This document shows positions 49,709 to 59,341 of a DNA stretch of 64,000 nt, piece by piece. Each line of letters starts with the position of its first letter. Within the stretch, counting starts at the first letter, position 1. The stretch is from NCBI GenBank assembly GCA_913055605.1, contig CAJXKJ010000010.1, positions 1 to 64,000 on the forward strand, given 5' to 3'. The DNA comes from an uncultured Euryhalocaulis sp. Lineage in GTDB: Bacteria; Pseudomonadota; Alphaproteobacteria; Caulobacterales; Maricaulaceae. The translations under genes and the position numbers were made by a program. Under the pieces are notes generated by a model. That model was not told the DNA's origin and ran no database searches. It worked only from the letters and a program-made list of their open reading frames with translations.

Positions 49709-49914
49709 GCCGCGCCGCCGTCGTCTTCGGGGGCGTCGCCGGGGTCGCGCCGGTGGCCCTCAAGATCGCGCACGGACTTTTCGGCGTCCGCCGCGTCCTT
49801 TTGCTTCTGGCCCTTGGTGCGCCCGAATTTGGCGCGGTTTTCGGCGGCCGCCTGATCCTTCTCCGCGCGCTTCCTGCGCTTGCGCGCCTCGCGAAGATTG
49901 ACGACCTCGCCCAT
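49705..49914 (-). CDS. DUF4169 family protein
   Basis: A 69-residue highly charged protein: 'MGEVVNLREARKRRKRAEKD' at the N-terminus, then Ala/Lys/Glu-rich. This is the DUF4169 family, found beside fumC in alphaproteobacteria. It begins 2 bp after fumC's stop on the same strand and overlaps the RHH gene by 4 bp, so fumC-DUF4169-RHH form one operon. Role unknown. Confidence 0.9.
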   Translation of the reverse strand: MGEVVNLREARKRRKRAEKDQAAAENRAKFGRTKGQKQKDAADAEKSVRDLEGHRRDPGDAPEDDGGAA

Positions 49915-49916
49915 CC

Positions 49917-51308
<1,392 letters not shown>

Positions 51309-51424
51309 GCGCGTCTGTCTCCTTGACCGCGCGGGTCTAGCCAGCGCCGGGGCGCGGATCAATGCGGCGGAACGGACCGCGGGGGCCATGCGTAGGCCCC
51401 GGCAGGGCAGACAGGGAGGAAAGC

Positions 51425-51664
51425 ATGCTGCGCCGGCTCATCAAGGACTTTCCCATGGTGCACGCGACCATCGGCCTGGTCGGGAACGCGACCTTCGTCG
51501 CCGGGTCGATCCTGTTCTTCGAACGGTTCGACGCGCGGACGCTGGGCGTGTGGCTGTTCGTCGCCGGGTCGAGCTTCATGTTCCTGGGCGCGGCCGGCGA
51601 CTGGCTGCTGAAATACTACAGGTTCGAGCCGCGGCGGCTGGAGCCGCACGGCGACGCCGACTGA
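51425..51664 (+). CDS. YrhK-like small membrane protein
   Basis: A 79-residue protein with two TM helices ('[22 protein letters not shown]', about 9-30, and '[24 protein letters not shown]', about 37-60, shown in short parts) matching the YrhK domain, found in proteobacteria and Bacilli with no known activity. ATG 51425 has a GGGAGG site. A GGAAC-N17-CGTA near-match lies upstream (51369-51394). A bidirectional terminator follows. Confidence 0.85.
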   Translation: MLRRLIKDFPMVHATIGLVGNATFVAGSILFFERFDARTLGVWLFVAGSSFMFLGAAGDWLLKYYRFEPRRLEPHGDAD

Positions 51665-51682
51665 GACGGAACCCGCCATGAG

Positions 51683-51713
51683 AAAAGGCCCGCCGGGAGG
51701 GGCGGGCCTTTTC
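51683..51713. terminator. Bidirectional intrinsic terminator
   Basis: AAAAGGCCCGCC-gggaggg-GGCGGGCCTTTT between the YrhK gene (+) and the repetitive secreted protein gene (-). Confidence 0.9.
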
Positions 51714-51770
51714 CTGTTGCTGCACGCTACGCGTTGGCCCCCACGGCCAGAAACGGGATTAGAGGCTGGA

Positions 51771-53243
51771 TCAGTAGCCGCCCACGCCGCCGGACAAATA
51801 CAGGCCGGCGGTGGAGACACACTGCATGACCTCCACTTCCTGATACTGCTCCTCGATACGGGTCATCAGGATCTTGGTGCCCGGACCGTATTTGCGGAGC
51901 AGCGAACGCTCGAAGCAGTCGCGCTGGGGCGCCTGCGGGCGGCAGGACAGCTCGCCCGTGGACGCCTCGTGCCACAGGGCTTCGCCCTTGCGGCACTCCA
52001 TGGTCTGCCCGCCATTGAAGTCGCCTTCGGCGGTGCCGAACGTGACCTGCATGAACGAGCCGGCGACGCAGCGATACAGTTCGCCGCTATAGCCCGCCGC
52101 GATCCGCTCGTCCCCGTTCAGGCGCGAGGCCGGGTGGGGGGCGCCGCGGTCGTCGATGCAGACCGCGCGGATCATGACCATCTGCTCGATCAGCCGGGTC
52201 TTGGTGACCAGCTGCTCGCGGTCGACGCACATATTGACCTGGCCCTGCGCCACGACGCCGGACGGGGCGTAGAAGCTGCCGCCGCCGCCGGTGGCGAAGC
52301 CGGACCCGGTGCCGAGGCTGCGGGCATAGGCGTTGGCCGTGCCGGACGCCGCGCTGGCGCCCATCGCGGTGGCGTAGGCATAGGCGTTGGCGGTGTTGCT
52401 GTTGACGACATTGACGTTGCCGCCGCCGCTGCCGCCGCCGTCGCCCGAACCGGTGCCCGTGCCGTTGCCTTCAGCGCTTTGCTGCTGCTGCTGGCCCTGC
52501 TGCTGACCGTTGGTGACCGTCACCGTCTGCGAGCCCGAACCGGGCGTGCCGTCGCCGGGGGTCGTGGTGATGTTCACCGTGAAATTATTGCTGGCGTTGT
52601 TGTTGGCCGAGCTGTCCGAGGACGAGTTCGAATTGCCGCCGGTGGCGTCGCTGTTCGAATTGCCGCCGGTGCCGTTGCCGCCGCCGCCGCCCTGGCCGCC
52701 CGCGCCGCCGGTGCCGACGCCCACGCCGGTGCCGCCGCCGCCGCCATTGGCGGTGTTGTTGTTGTTGTTCTCGCTGTTCTGGTTCTGCTCCTGGCCCTGA
52801 CCCTGGTTCTGTTCCTGACCCTGGCCCTGATTTTGGCCTTGGCCCTGGTCGCCGCCGCCACCGCCGCCGCCTTTGCCGCCGCCCTTGCCGCCGCCGCAGC
52901 AGCCGCCGCCGAAGCCGTAGATATTGGTGATCTTCGGGCCGGTCACATTGACCTTGGGGCCGCCGATATTGATGTTCGGGCCGCCGATATTGACGTTGTT
53001 ATAGACCTTCGGCGCGCCGACATTCACCTTGTTCACCACATTGGTGTTGTTGATGATTTTCGGCTGGCTGACGACGTTCGGCTTGTGCTCGCAGCACACC
53101 GGCGGAGGGGGCGGGGGCGGAGAGCCGCTGCAGCCGCCGCAGCCGTCGCCGCCATAATTGCCCGCATTCGCGGCGGCCGCGCTCAGCAGAAGGACCGCTC
53201 CCGCGGCGCCTGCAGCGAGGGTGTACCGGAATGAAACGCTCAT
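51771..53243 (-). CDS. Secreted Gly/Asn/Gln-rich low-complexity protein with cysteine-rich end domain
   Basis: A 490-residue protein with a signal peptide (about 1-26). After Cys/Pro motifs ('GCGGCSGSPPPPPPP', 'VCCEHK'), a run of parallel Val-Asn-Ile/Gly-Pro strands ('KIINNTNVVNKVNVGAPKV', 'NINIGGPKVNVTGP') is followed by Gly, Gln and Asn tracts. Motifs like 'GQGQNQGQGQEQNQ' and Ser/Asn blocks alternate to about residue 300. The C-terminal 190 residues are ordered, with several Cys ('NMCVDREQLVTKTRLIEQ', 'LYRCVAGSF', 'TMECRKGEAL', 'SCRPQAPQRDCF'). No known family; it resembles surface or extracellular-matrix proteins. ATG 53243 has an AGGAG site. Confidence 0.75.
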   Translation of the reverse strand: MSVSFRYTLAAGAAGAVLLLSAAAANAGNYGGDGCGGCSGSPPPPPPPVCCEHKPNVVSQPKIINNTNVVNKVNVGAPKVYNNVNIGGPNINIGGPKVNVTGPKITNIYGFGGGCCGGGKGGGKGGGGGGGDQGQGQNQGQGQEQNQGQGQEQNQNSENNNNNTANGGGGGTGVGVGTGGAGGQGGGGGNGTGGNSNSDATGGNSNSSSDSSANNNASNNFTVNITTTPGDGTPGSGSQTVTVTNGQQQGQQQQQSAEGNGTGTGSGDGGGSGGGNVNVVNSNTANAYAYATAMGASAASGTANAYARSLGTGSGFATGGGGSFYAPSGVVAQGQVNMCVDREQLVTKTRLIEQMVMIRAVCIDDRGAPHPASRLNGDERIAAGYSGELYRCVAGSFMQVTFGTAEGDFNGGQTMECRKGEALWHEASTGELSCRPQAPQRDCFERSLLRKYGPGTKILMTRIEEQYQEVEVMQCVSTAGLYLSGGVGGY

Positions 53244-53385
53244 GTGCTCGCTCCTGTCGTCTTCGCGTCTCGGGGTGCAATCAGGGCGCCGGAATTCCCC
53301 CTCAGGGCGAGAAGCGACGGATTCGATGCAGTTTTTCTGGCCCGCGGATTGCGACCAGCCCCCGCAAACGATGCGAGAGGGGACA

Positions 53386-54030
53386 ATGCGGCATCCGAAC
53401 ACACGAGCGATCGCGGACTATTGGGAATCGCTAAAAGAAGGTGAGGGCACGCCGGCGCGGGACGATCTGTCGCCGTCGGATCTTTCGTCCCTGCTGGCGA
53501 ACGTATTTATCCTGCAGAAGCTGGACGGGGAGCACGCGGTGTTCCGCCTGGCCGGCACCAATCTCTGTTCTCTGTATCAACGCGAATTCCGCGAGCACAA
53601 TTTCCTGGGCCTGTGGCAGGGCGCCGACCGGATGCATATGGCGGCGCTTCTGGCCGCCGCCGCGATCGCGCCGGGACCGGCCATCGCGCTGGCCGGGGCC
53701 GAGACAATCGACGGCCGCAAGATCAAGGCGGAAATCTTCCTGGCCCCGCTGGCCGGCGCGGACGGCGAGGTCGACCGTTATCTGGGCCTGTTCCAGCCGC
53801 TGTCCGGCGAGGATGCGCTGGGCGGACGTCCGCTGATCCGCCAGCATCTGATCGCGCTGTATCCGCCGAACGCGCACGCCGCGCCGTCGCGCCGCATGGC
53901 GCCGGCCCAGGCGGAGCGTCAGGCGCCGGCCCCGCGCCGCGCCCGTCCGGCGCTGCGCCTTGTGGCCGACAACAGCGCCGCCATGGCGCGCGACATGGCC
54001 CAGGCGGACGCCGGCGCGACCCCGGCCTGA
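53386..54030 (+). CDS. PAS_5-type sensor-like protein
   Basis: A 214-residue cytoplasmic protein with one PAS-like domain (about 8-145: 'IADYWESLKEG', 'VFILQKLDGEHAVFRLAGTNLCSLYQREF', 'LAGAETIDGRKIKAEIFLAPL', in parts). This is the alphaproteobacterial PAS_5 family, often linked to c-di-GMP or cell-cycle regulation but with no catalytic domain. The Ala/Pro/Arg-rich C-terminal 65 residues are disordered. ATG 53386 has a GAGAGGGG site. A PilZ gene lies 75 bp downstream. Confidence 0.8.
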   Translation: MRHPNTRAIADYWESLKEGEGTPARDDLSPSDLSSLLANVFILQKLDGEHAVFRLAGTNLCSLYQREFREHNFLGLWQGADRMHMAALLAAAAIAPGPAIALAGAETIDGRKIKAEIFLAPLAGADGEVDRYLGLFQPLSGEDALGGRPLIRQHLIALYPPNAHAAPSRRMAPAQAERQAPAPRRARPALRLVADNSAAMARDMAQADAGATPA

Positions 54031-54105
54031 GGGCCGGTTTTTCGCCCGCCATCAGCCATTTCTTAAAATCCGCGGTCCTAGTCTCCCCGTGCGGGGGACG
54101 GGACC

Positions 54106-54726
54106 ATGGAAGCCACACGACGTCTGGATAAGAAGAAAGCGCGCATCGCCGCGCGCGGGATGGAAGAGTCGCGGCGCTTTCAGCGCGTCGCGCTGCCCCT
54201 CGACGGGGTTTTCCTGGGCGCCGACGAGCGCGAGCATGCCTGCACCATTGTGGACCTGTCGCCCGGCGGGGCGCGGATCACGGCGGAATATGCGCCCCGG
54301 CCCGGCGCGCTGACCGTCATCCATGTGGATCATTTCGGGCATCTGGAAGCCGAAGTCGTGCGCCAGGCGGAGGGGGAATTCTCCGTCCGCTGGCTGGCGG
54401 GCCCGCGCCGGCGCGAGCGGCTCGCCGAGCTTCTGATCTGGCGCTACAACGCGCCGCGCCTGGGGCTGGGCGACGACCGGACCAGCGTCCGCGACAAGCG
54501 CCGCGGGGAGGCGAAGATCGTGTTCGCCGACGGCGCGGAGGTCCGCGCCAAGGTCGTGGACGTTTCGGCCACCGGCATCGCCTTCCGCAGCGAATTCAAG
54601 CCGCGCCTGGGCATGACGGCCCGGCTCGGCCGTCTGTCGGGCGAGGTTTCGCGGCATTATCCGGACGGTTTCGCGGTGCGCCTGGACCCGCCGCCGGCCC
54701 GCGAGGAACAATCCGACGCGGCCTGA
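54106..54726 (+). CDS. Tandem PilZ-domain protein
   Basis: A 206-residue protein with two PilZ domains. Domain 1 (about 22-115): 'RRFQR' (R23-R27, RxxxR) and 'DLSPGG' (D50-G55, DxSxxG). Domain 2 (about 128-200): 'RDKRR' (R129-R133) and 'DVSATG' (D152-G157). Both keep the two motifs that bind c-di-GMP. No enzymatic domain is attached, so it probably relays c-di-GMP to a partner, perhaps motility, holdfast or envelope proteins. It follows the PAS gene on the same strand. Confidence 0.9.
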   Translation: MEATRRLDKKKARIAARGMEESRRFQRVALPLDGVFLGADEREHACTIVDLSPGGARITAEYAPRPGALTVIHVDHFGHLEAEVVRQAEGEFSVRWLAGPRRRERLAELLIWRYNAPRLGLGDDRTSVRDKRRGEAKIVFADGAEVRAKVVDVSATGIAFRSEFKPRLGMTARLGRLSGEVSRHYPDGFAVRLDPPPAREEQSDAA

Positions 54727-54805
54727 AACGTCCTCGGCCAAATTTTTTTATGAAATCTGTGCGTCTGGCGCGGTGAGAGTTTGTTCACCCGGCTATGATG
54801 AAGTG

Positions 54806-54925
54806 TGGTTGCGATTCGGAAGGCGGATCGCACGGGATGAGGGCGGACGTGAGGTCATGCGCATCCGATCGGGGTCTTAACCCCCGCCAGAACCGCCGAG
54901 CACGGCGTTCGGCTTTTCTTCTGAC
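54806..54925 (+). ncRNA. Candidate structured small RNA (multiple hairpins, terminator)
   Basis: The stretch can fold into four short hairpins ending in GCCGA-N9-TCGGC followed by TTTTCTTCT. It is about 120 nt and has no reading frame of note. Only the fold potential and the U-run support it; a promoter with a good -35 was not found. It could equally be the leader of phoH. Confidence 0.35.
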
Positions 54926-54938
54926 CATGCACATCACC

Positions 54939-54960
54939 GGGGCCGCCATGCGGCCCTTTT
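54939..54960 (+). terminator. Intrinsic terminator upstream of phoH
   Basis: GGGCCGC (54939-54945), CAT, GCGGCCC (54949-54955) followed by TTTTT. Confidence 0.75.
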
Positions 54961-55033
54961 TGTTTGCCCTGCCTCCCTCCTCAACGGGGCGGCGCCGCCG
55001 CCCGTGTTTCACACCAGGATACGGAGTTTCCTA

Positions 55034-55804
55034 ATGGCCAAACGGTCCACGAGACGACGCGCGCGCCCGGGCGAGTTCAACGCCGAACACTACCGGGAGG
55101 AGGAATCCAAAGTGCGTGCGCTGTTTCCCGACCGCGCCGGCGGACCCGGCGACAGCGCGCCCAATGTGCAGCGGGACCAGTCCTATCTGCGCCGGATAAA
55201 ACCGCGCTCGGACGGGCAGGGCGGCCTGATCGAGGCGATCGAGGAGCACAATCTGACCTTGGCGCTGGGCCCGGCGGGCACCGGCAAGACCTATATCGCC
55301 GTGGCCAAGGCCGTGGAGGCGCTGGAGGACGGCGATGTCGGGCGGATCGTCCTGTCGCGTCCGGCGGTGGAGGCCGGGGAGTCCATCGGCTTCCTGCCCG
55401 GGGCGATGGAGGACAAGCTGGCGCCGTATCTGCGCCCGCTCTACGACGCGCTGGCCGACCGGCTGTCGCCGAAACGGCTGCGCGGCCTGATGAACGAGGG
55501 GCTGATCGAGATCGCGCCGGTCGGATACATGCGCGGCCGTACGCTGAACAACGCCTTCGTCGTGATCGACGAGGCGCAGAACTGCACCTTCGGTCAGCTG
55601 AAGATGCTGCTGACGCGGCTGGGCTGGAACTCCACGATGGTGGTGACGGGCGACCCGCACCAGAGCGACCTGCTGCCCGAACTGTCGGGACTGGCGGGCG
55701 TGGCCGAGAAGCTGGAGGCGGTGGAGGACATCGCGGTCATCCGGCTGGGCCAGGAAGACATCGTGCGTCACCCGCTGGTGGCGAGCATGCTGGACGTCCT
55801 TTAG
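55034..55804 (+). CDS. PhoH family ATPase
   Basis: A 256-residue P-loop protein. Walker A 'GPAGTGKTYIAVAKAV' and Walker B 'AFVVIDEAQNCT' are intact; 'RLSPKRLRGLMNEGLIEIAPVGYMRGRTL' parts are family-specific. PhoH-like proteins bind RNA and often accompany ybeY and other RNA genes; here they are not adjacent. A Lys/Arg-rich N-terminus (about 1-30) replaces the KH domain. ATG 55034 has a GGAG site. Confidence 0.92.
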   Translation: MAKRSTRRRARPGEFNAEHYREEESKVRALFPDRAGGPGDSAPNVQRDQSYLRRIKPRSDGQGGLIEAIEEHNLTLALGPAGTGKTYIAVAKAVEALEDGDVGRIVLSRPAVEAGESIGFLPGAMEDKLAPYLRPLYDALADRLSPKRLRGLMNEGLIEIAPVGYMRGRTLNNAFVVIDEAQNCTFGQLKMLLTRLGWNSTMVVTGDPHQSDLLPELSGLAGVAEKLEAVEDIAVIRLGQEDIVRHPLVASMLDVL

Positions 55805-55823
55805 GGCGCAGAAGGCCGGCGCG

Positions 55824-56834
55824 TCAGGCGCCGGCCTTCGCTTCCTTTTCCTCGAACGACACGCCTTCCTCGCGGGCTTCGACCCGCTCTTTATTCTCCT
55901 CCGCGCCTTCCTCCACCTTCTCGTCGGTCGGGCCTTCGGAATCGGACTCGTTGAGGGACAAATGCCTGCCGGTCTTGCCGGTGAGGACGGCGTTGAACTG
56001 CGCCCCTAGGCAGATGATGAAGGCGGATATCCACAGCCACATCAGCAGCGCCGCGGCCGCGCCCAGGCTTCCGAACGTCTCGTTATAGTTCGCGAAATTC
56101 TGGGCGTAGATGGAGAAGGCCGCCGAGGCGACGATCCACAGAAGCGCCGCGCCCAGCCCGCCCGGCGAGATCAGGCGAAAGCGGGGACGGTCGCCCGCCG
56201 GCGCCCAGTAATAGACGGTCGCCAGCGCCAGCAGGAACAGCAGGATCACCCCGGCCCAGCGGGCGATATGGATCAGCGTCTCGGCGAACAGGCCGAGGCT
56301 GATCGCCTGCAGGATCGGCGGGATGGCGGCGATGGCCGCGACCGACAGCACGACGAACAGGATGCCGCCGAACGTGAAGGCCAGCGCGATCAGATAGTGC
56401 ATCACGATGTTGCGGGCGGACTTCACTTCATAGGCGACGTTCAGCGCCAGGATCAGGGCGCGCGCGCCCTTGGAGGCGGCCCAGATTGCGAAGCCGAGCG
56501 CGAAGACCGCCCCGATCGTGGAGGTCGCGCCGTTTTCCTGTTCGGTCCCGGTGATCGCCTGAAGCTGGGTGACGATCACGTCATAGGCGCCGGCCGGCAT
56601 GATGGTGCGCAGGAACTCCACCCGCTCGAACACCGCGGCGGGGTCGGCGAACAGGCCCCAGATCATCAGCACCGCGCCCAGCGCGGGAAAGATCGCGAGA
56701 AAGCCGAAAAACGCCACGCCGGCCGCCAGCAGCGCCAGCTTGTGCTCGCCGGCGTGCATATAGGCCTGGATGGCGGCGCGGCCCCATCCGCGCAGGCTAC
56801 GCGGGATGTGCATCGGCGCGGCTGCGGCGTCCAT
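55824..56834 (-). CDS. YihY/BrkB-family inner-membrane protein
   Basis: A 336-residue protein with about six TM helices in the YihY/virulence factor BrkB (RNase BN-like name) fold ('HKLALLAAGVAFFGFLAIFPALGAVLMIW', 'LGAALLWIVASAAFSIYAQNFANYNETFGSLGAAAALLMWLWISAFIICLGAQFNA', in parts). The motif 'NETFGSLGAA' is typical. The last 55 residues are charged, acidic and cytoplasmic. Possible role in lipid or cell-envelope transport. It faces phoH convergently. Confidence 0.92.
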   Translation of the reverse strand: MDAAAAPMHIPRSLRGWGRAAIQAYMHAGEHKLALLAAGVAFFGFLAIFPALGAVLMIWGLFADPAAVFERVEFLRTIMPAGAYDVIVTQLQAITGTEQENGATSTIGAVFALGFAIWAASKGARALILALNVAYEVKSARNIVMHYLIALAFTFGGILFVVLSVAAIAAIPPILQAISLGLFAETLIHIARWAGVILLFLLALATVYYWAPAGDRPRFRLISPGGLGAALLWIVASAAFSIYAQNFANYNETFGSLGAAAALLMWLWISAFIICLGAQFNAVLTGKTGRHLSLNESDSEGPTDEKVEEGAEENKERVEAREEGVSFEEKEAKAGA

Positions 56835-56873
56835 GAATGGCGAATCCGGTTGTCATATGCCCGCAAAGCGCCC

Positions 56874-58451
56874 TCAGGGGGCCGCGGGTTCCCCGGAAAT
56901 CCCGATTTCGGAGGCGAGGAACGCCGCCGCAGCCTCCGGCGACTCCCCCTCCAGATCGACCATCGCGTTGGCGCGGCGCATCGCGCCCGGCGGAATCGCG
57001 CCGAGCAACGGGCGCAGCGCATCGGTCAGGGCGCGGTCCGCGCCGGCGGCGGGCGACAGCAGCAGGATCGCGTCATAGGGCGGCAGGGCGCCGGCCGGAT
57101 CGGCCAGCAGGACCAGATCGAAGGCGTCGATCCGCCCGTCGGTCGTATAGGCGGTAATGGCGTCCACCGCCCCGTCGCGCACCGCGCCATACATGAAGGT
57201 GGAGTCCATCGGCCGCGTGCGTGTGGCCTGCAGGCCGTAGGCGTCGCGCGCGGCGATCCATTCCGGGCGGCCGAAGAATTCCGGGTCGCCGCCGATGGAC
57301 AGCCCGTCCAGACGGTTCAGATCCGCGACGGACGCGAGGCTGTTCTCCTGCGCCGCCGCGCGGGTGACGGCGAAGCCGTAGGCGTTCTCGAAACCGAGGC
57401 GACCCAGATCGGTGACGCCGTGCTGGTCCAGCAGCCAGGCGGCGACGCGCACCGCCATGGCGTCGCGGCCCGCCGCATCGTCCCGGTTCATCACGCTGGC
57501 CCAGATCGTTCCGGTGTAATCGACATAGAGGTCGATCTCGTCCCGGATCAGGGCGTCGAAGGCGATGGTGGAGCCCAGATCCTCCCGCAGCCGGACCTGT
57601 GCGCCGGCGTCCTCCAGAACACCGGCGATCAGATGGGCCAGCACATATTGTTCGGTGAACGGCTTGCCGCCGACCGTGACGCGCCGCCCGGCCAGAGACG
57701 GCGCGGGACCGGATGCCACGGCAGCGTGTCCTGCGGCGGGCGCGGAAGATGACGCGGGCAGAAGGGCCGGCGCGATGGCGGCGAGGATCAGCGCGGCGAA
57801 GCCGGCGGCGGCGCCCGCAGCCCGCGCGGGGCGGCGGCGCGCGACGCCCGATTCCAGCGCGCGCAGCAACTGGTCCAGCGCCAGCGCCAGCAGCGCCGAG
57901 GCGACGCAGCCGAACAGCACCGCCGTCCAGTTCCGAGTCTGCAGGCCGGAGAAGATGTAATTGCCGAGGCTGGACGCCCCGACGGGCGTGGCCAGCGTCG
58001 CCATGCCGACGACCCAGACCGTTGCCGTACGAACCCCGGCCAGAATGACCGGCGCGGCCAGCGGCAGCTCCACCTTCCACAGCGATTGCGCGGGCGTCAT
58101 GCCGACGGCGCGCGCGGCCTCGCGCACCGCCCCGTCGACGCCGGCAAGGCCGACCACGGCGTTCCGCAGCATCGGCAGCATCGAATAGAGCGTCAAAGCG
58201 AGGAAGGCGGGCAGGAAGCCGATCCGCCCGACCAGCGGGACCATCAGCGCGAGCAGGGCCAGCGCCGGCACGGTCTGGATCGTGGACGCGAAACCGACCG
58301 CCGGGCCGCGCAGGCGGGGCGAGCGGGCGCACAGAATCCCGAGCGGCAGGCTGATCGCCGCGCCGGCGGCGAGCGCGGCGGCGACCAGCAGCATGTGCGC
58401 GGCCAGCAGGTCTGGCAGGCGCGAAAACTGTTCGGCGAGATTGGCGCTCAT
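56874..58451 (-). CDS. OpuC-type ABC importer, fused permease and substrate-binding protein
   Basis: A 525-residue protein. The N-terminal permease domain (about 15-210) has TM helices and the 'EAARAVGMTPAQSLWKVELPLAAPVILAG' ATPase-coupling loop. A TM or signal region (about 215-240) connects it to a C-terminal OpuAC-like binding domain ('VTVGGKPFTEQYVLAHLIAGVLEDAGAQVRL', 'ALIRDEIDLYVDYTGTIWASVMN', 'DAITAYTTDGRIDAFDLVLLAD' parts). Such fusions import glycine betaine, choline or carnitine as osmoprotectants. Its ATPase gene is upstream, 9 bp away. Confidence 0.93.
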   Translation of the reverse strand: MSANLAEQFSRLPDLLAAHMLLVAAALAAGAAISLPLGILCARSPRLRGPAVGFASTIQTVPALALLALMVPLVGRIGFLPAFLALTLYSMLPMLRNAVVGLAGVDGAVREAARAVGMTPAQSLWKVELPLAAPVILAGVRTATVWVVGMATLATPVGASSLGNYIFSGLQTRNWTAVLFGCVASALLALALDQLLRALESGVARRRPARAAGAAAGFAALILAAIAPALLPASSSAPAAGHAAVASGPAPSLAGRRVTVGGKPFTEQYVLAHLIAGVLEDAGAQVRLREDLGSTIAFDALIRDEIDLYVDYTGTIWASVMNRDDAAGRDAMAVRVAAWLLDQHGVTDLGRLGFENAYGFAVTRAAAQENSLASVADLNRLDGLSIGGDPEFFGRPEWIAARDAYGLQATRTRPMDSTFMYGAVRDGAVDAITAYTTDGRIDAFDLVLLADPAGALPPYDAILLLSPAAGADRALTDALRPLLGAIPPGAMRRANAMVDLEGESPEAAAAFLASEIGISGEPAAP

Positions 58452-58460
58452 CGGCCCGCC

Positions 58461-59228
58461 CTAGCCGTGGCCCCGGCGCGCGGCGGCGAAGGCCGCGGCC
58501 TCCCGCTCCGGCGCGGCGAGCAGGTGGGCGACATAGTCGTCGGCGGGGCGGGCGATCAGTTCGGCGGGCGCGGCGTCCTGCAGCACGCGCCCCTCCTGCA
58601 TCACCAGGATGCGGTCGCCCAGGATCGCGGCCTCCGCCATATCGTGGGTGACCAGGACGATGGCGAAGCCGGCCTCGGCCTGGATCGCTTTCAGGTCGGA
58701 TCGCAGATCGTGACGGGTGAGGGGGTCGAGCGCGCCGAACGCCTCGTCCATCAGCAGCAGCGATGGCTGGCTGGCGAGCGCCCGGGCGATGGCCACGCGC
58801 TGGCGCTGGCCGCCGGACAGTTCGCCGGGCATGGCCCCGCGCCGCGATGCGCCAAGGCGCACCATGTCCAGTAGCGCGTCCACGCGCGCGGCGATGCGCG
58901 CCTTGTCCCATCCCAGAAGTGCGGGCGTGATCCCGATATTTTCCGCGACGGTTAGATGCGGAAACAGGCCGATCTCCTGAAACACATAGCCGATGCGGCG
59001 GCGCAGCAGCGGCGCGGGCGCGGCCTCCGCCGGTTCGCCGAACAGCATCAGCTCGCCGGAATCCGGCTCGATCAGCCGGTTGATCATCTTCAGCGTCGTG
59101 GTCTTGCCGCAGCCGGACTCCCCGACCAGCGCCACGGTCTCGCCCTCGGCCACGGAAAACGAAACGTCCGCAACGGCCGGGCGGCCGGCGAAGGCTTTGG
59201 AGACGTTGCGAAGCTGGACTACCGCCAT
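58461..59228 (-). CDS. OpuC-type ABC importer ATP-binding protein
   Basis: A 255-residue ATPase. Walker A 'GESGCGKTTTLKMINRL', signature 'LSGGQRQRVAIARAL', Walker B 'LLLMDEAFGALDPLTR' and the switch His in 'LVTHDMAEA' are intact. It lacks the C-terminal CBS domains seen in some OpuCA proteins. It pairs with the fused permease-binding protein just downstream to import a quaternary ammonium compound. It is the first gene of the pair. Confidence 0.94.
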   Translation of the reverse strand: MAVVQLRNVSKAFAGRPAVADVSFSVAEGETVALVGESGCGKTTTLKMINRLIEPDSGELMLFGEPAEAAPAPLLRRRIGYVFQEIGLFPHLTVAENIGITPALLGWDKARIAARVDALLDMVRLGASRRGAMPGELSGGQRQRVAIARALASQPSLLLMDEAFGALDPLTRHDLRSDLKAIQAEAGFAIVLVTHDMAEAAILGDRILVMQEGRVLQDAAPAELIARPADDYVAHLLAAPEREAAAFAAARRGHG

Positions 59229-59341
59229 GACCCGATGGTCTGCCCGTGCGGGCGCCGGATCAAGCCGGGCCTTGGCGGCGATTTCGCTGGACAGGCGCGT
59301 GGCTGAATAAGAACATAAAGGGAACGAAACTGGAGGCCGGC

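Larger units (their letters stand above)
54727..55033. other. 307-bp intergenic region with a candidate structured RNA and a terminator
   Basis: No protein-coding gene is likely. Successive hairpins fit near 54809-54832 (GCGAT/ATCGC), 54835-54866 (GGATG/CATCC), 54874-54888 (GGGG..CCCC) and 54895-54915 (GCCGA/TCGGC) before a T-rich TTTTCTTCT. A second terminator-like hairpin, GGGCCGC-CAT-GCGGCCC-TTTTT, lies at 54939-54960. It precedes phoH. A TATGAT box is at 54794. Function unknown. Confidence 0.45.

Noticed and set aside
51369-51394. GGAAC-N17-CGTA upstream of the YrhK gene
   Set aside because: One mismatch in the invariant TT of the -10 plus position inside a GC-rich repeat; too weak to list as a promoter.
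52550-52870. Repeat-rich DNA that could suggest a CRISPR or VNTR array
   Set aside because: The repeats are in frame and encode Gly, Gln and Asn tracts of a secreted protein; there are no spacers.
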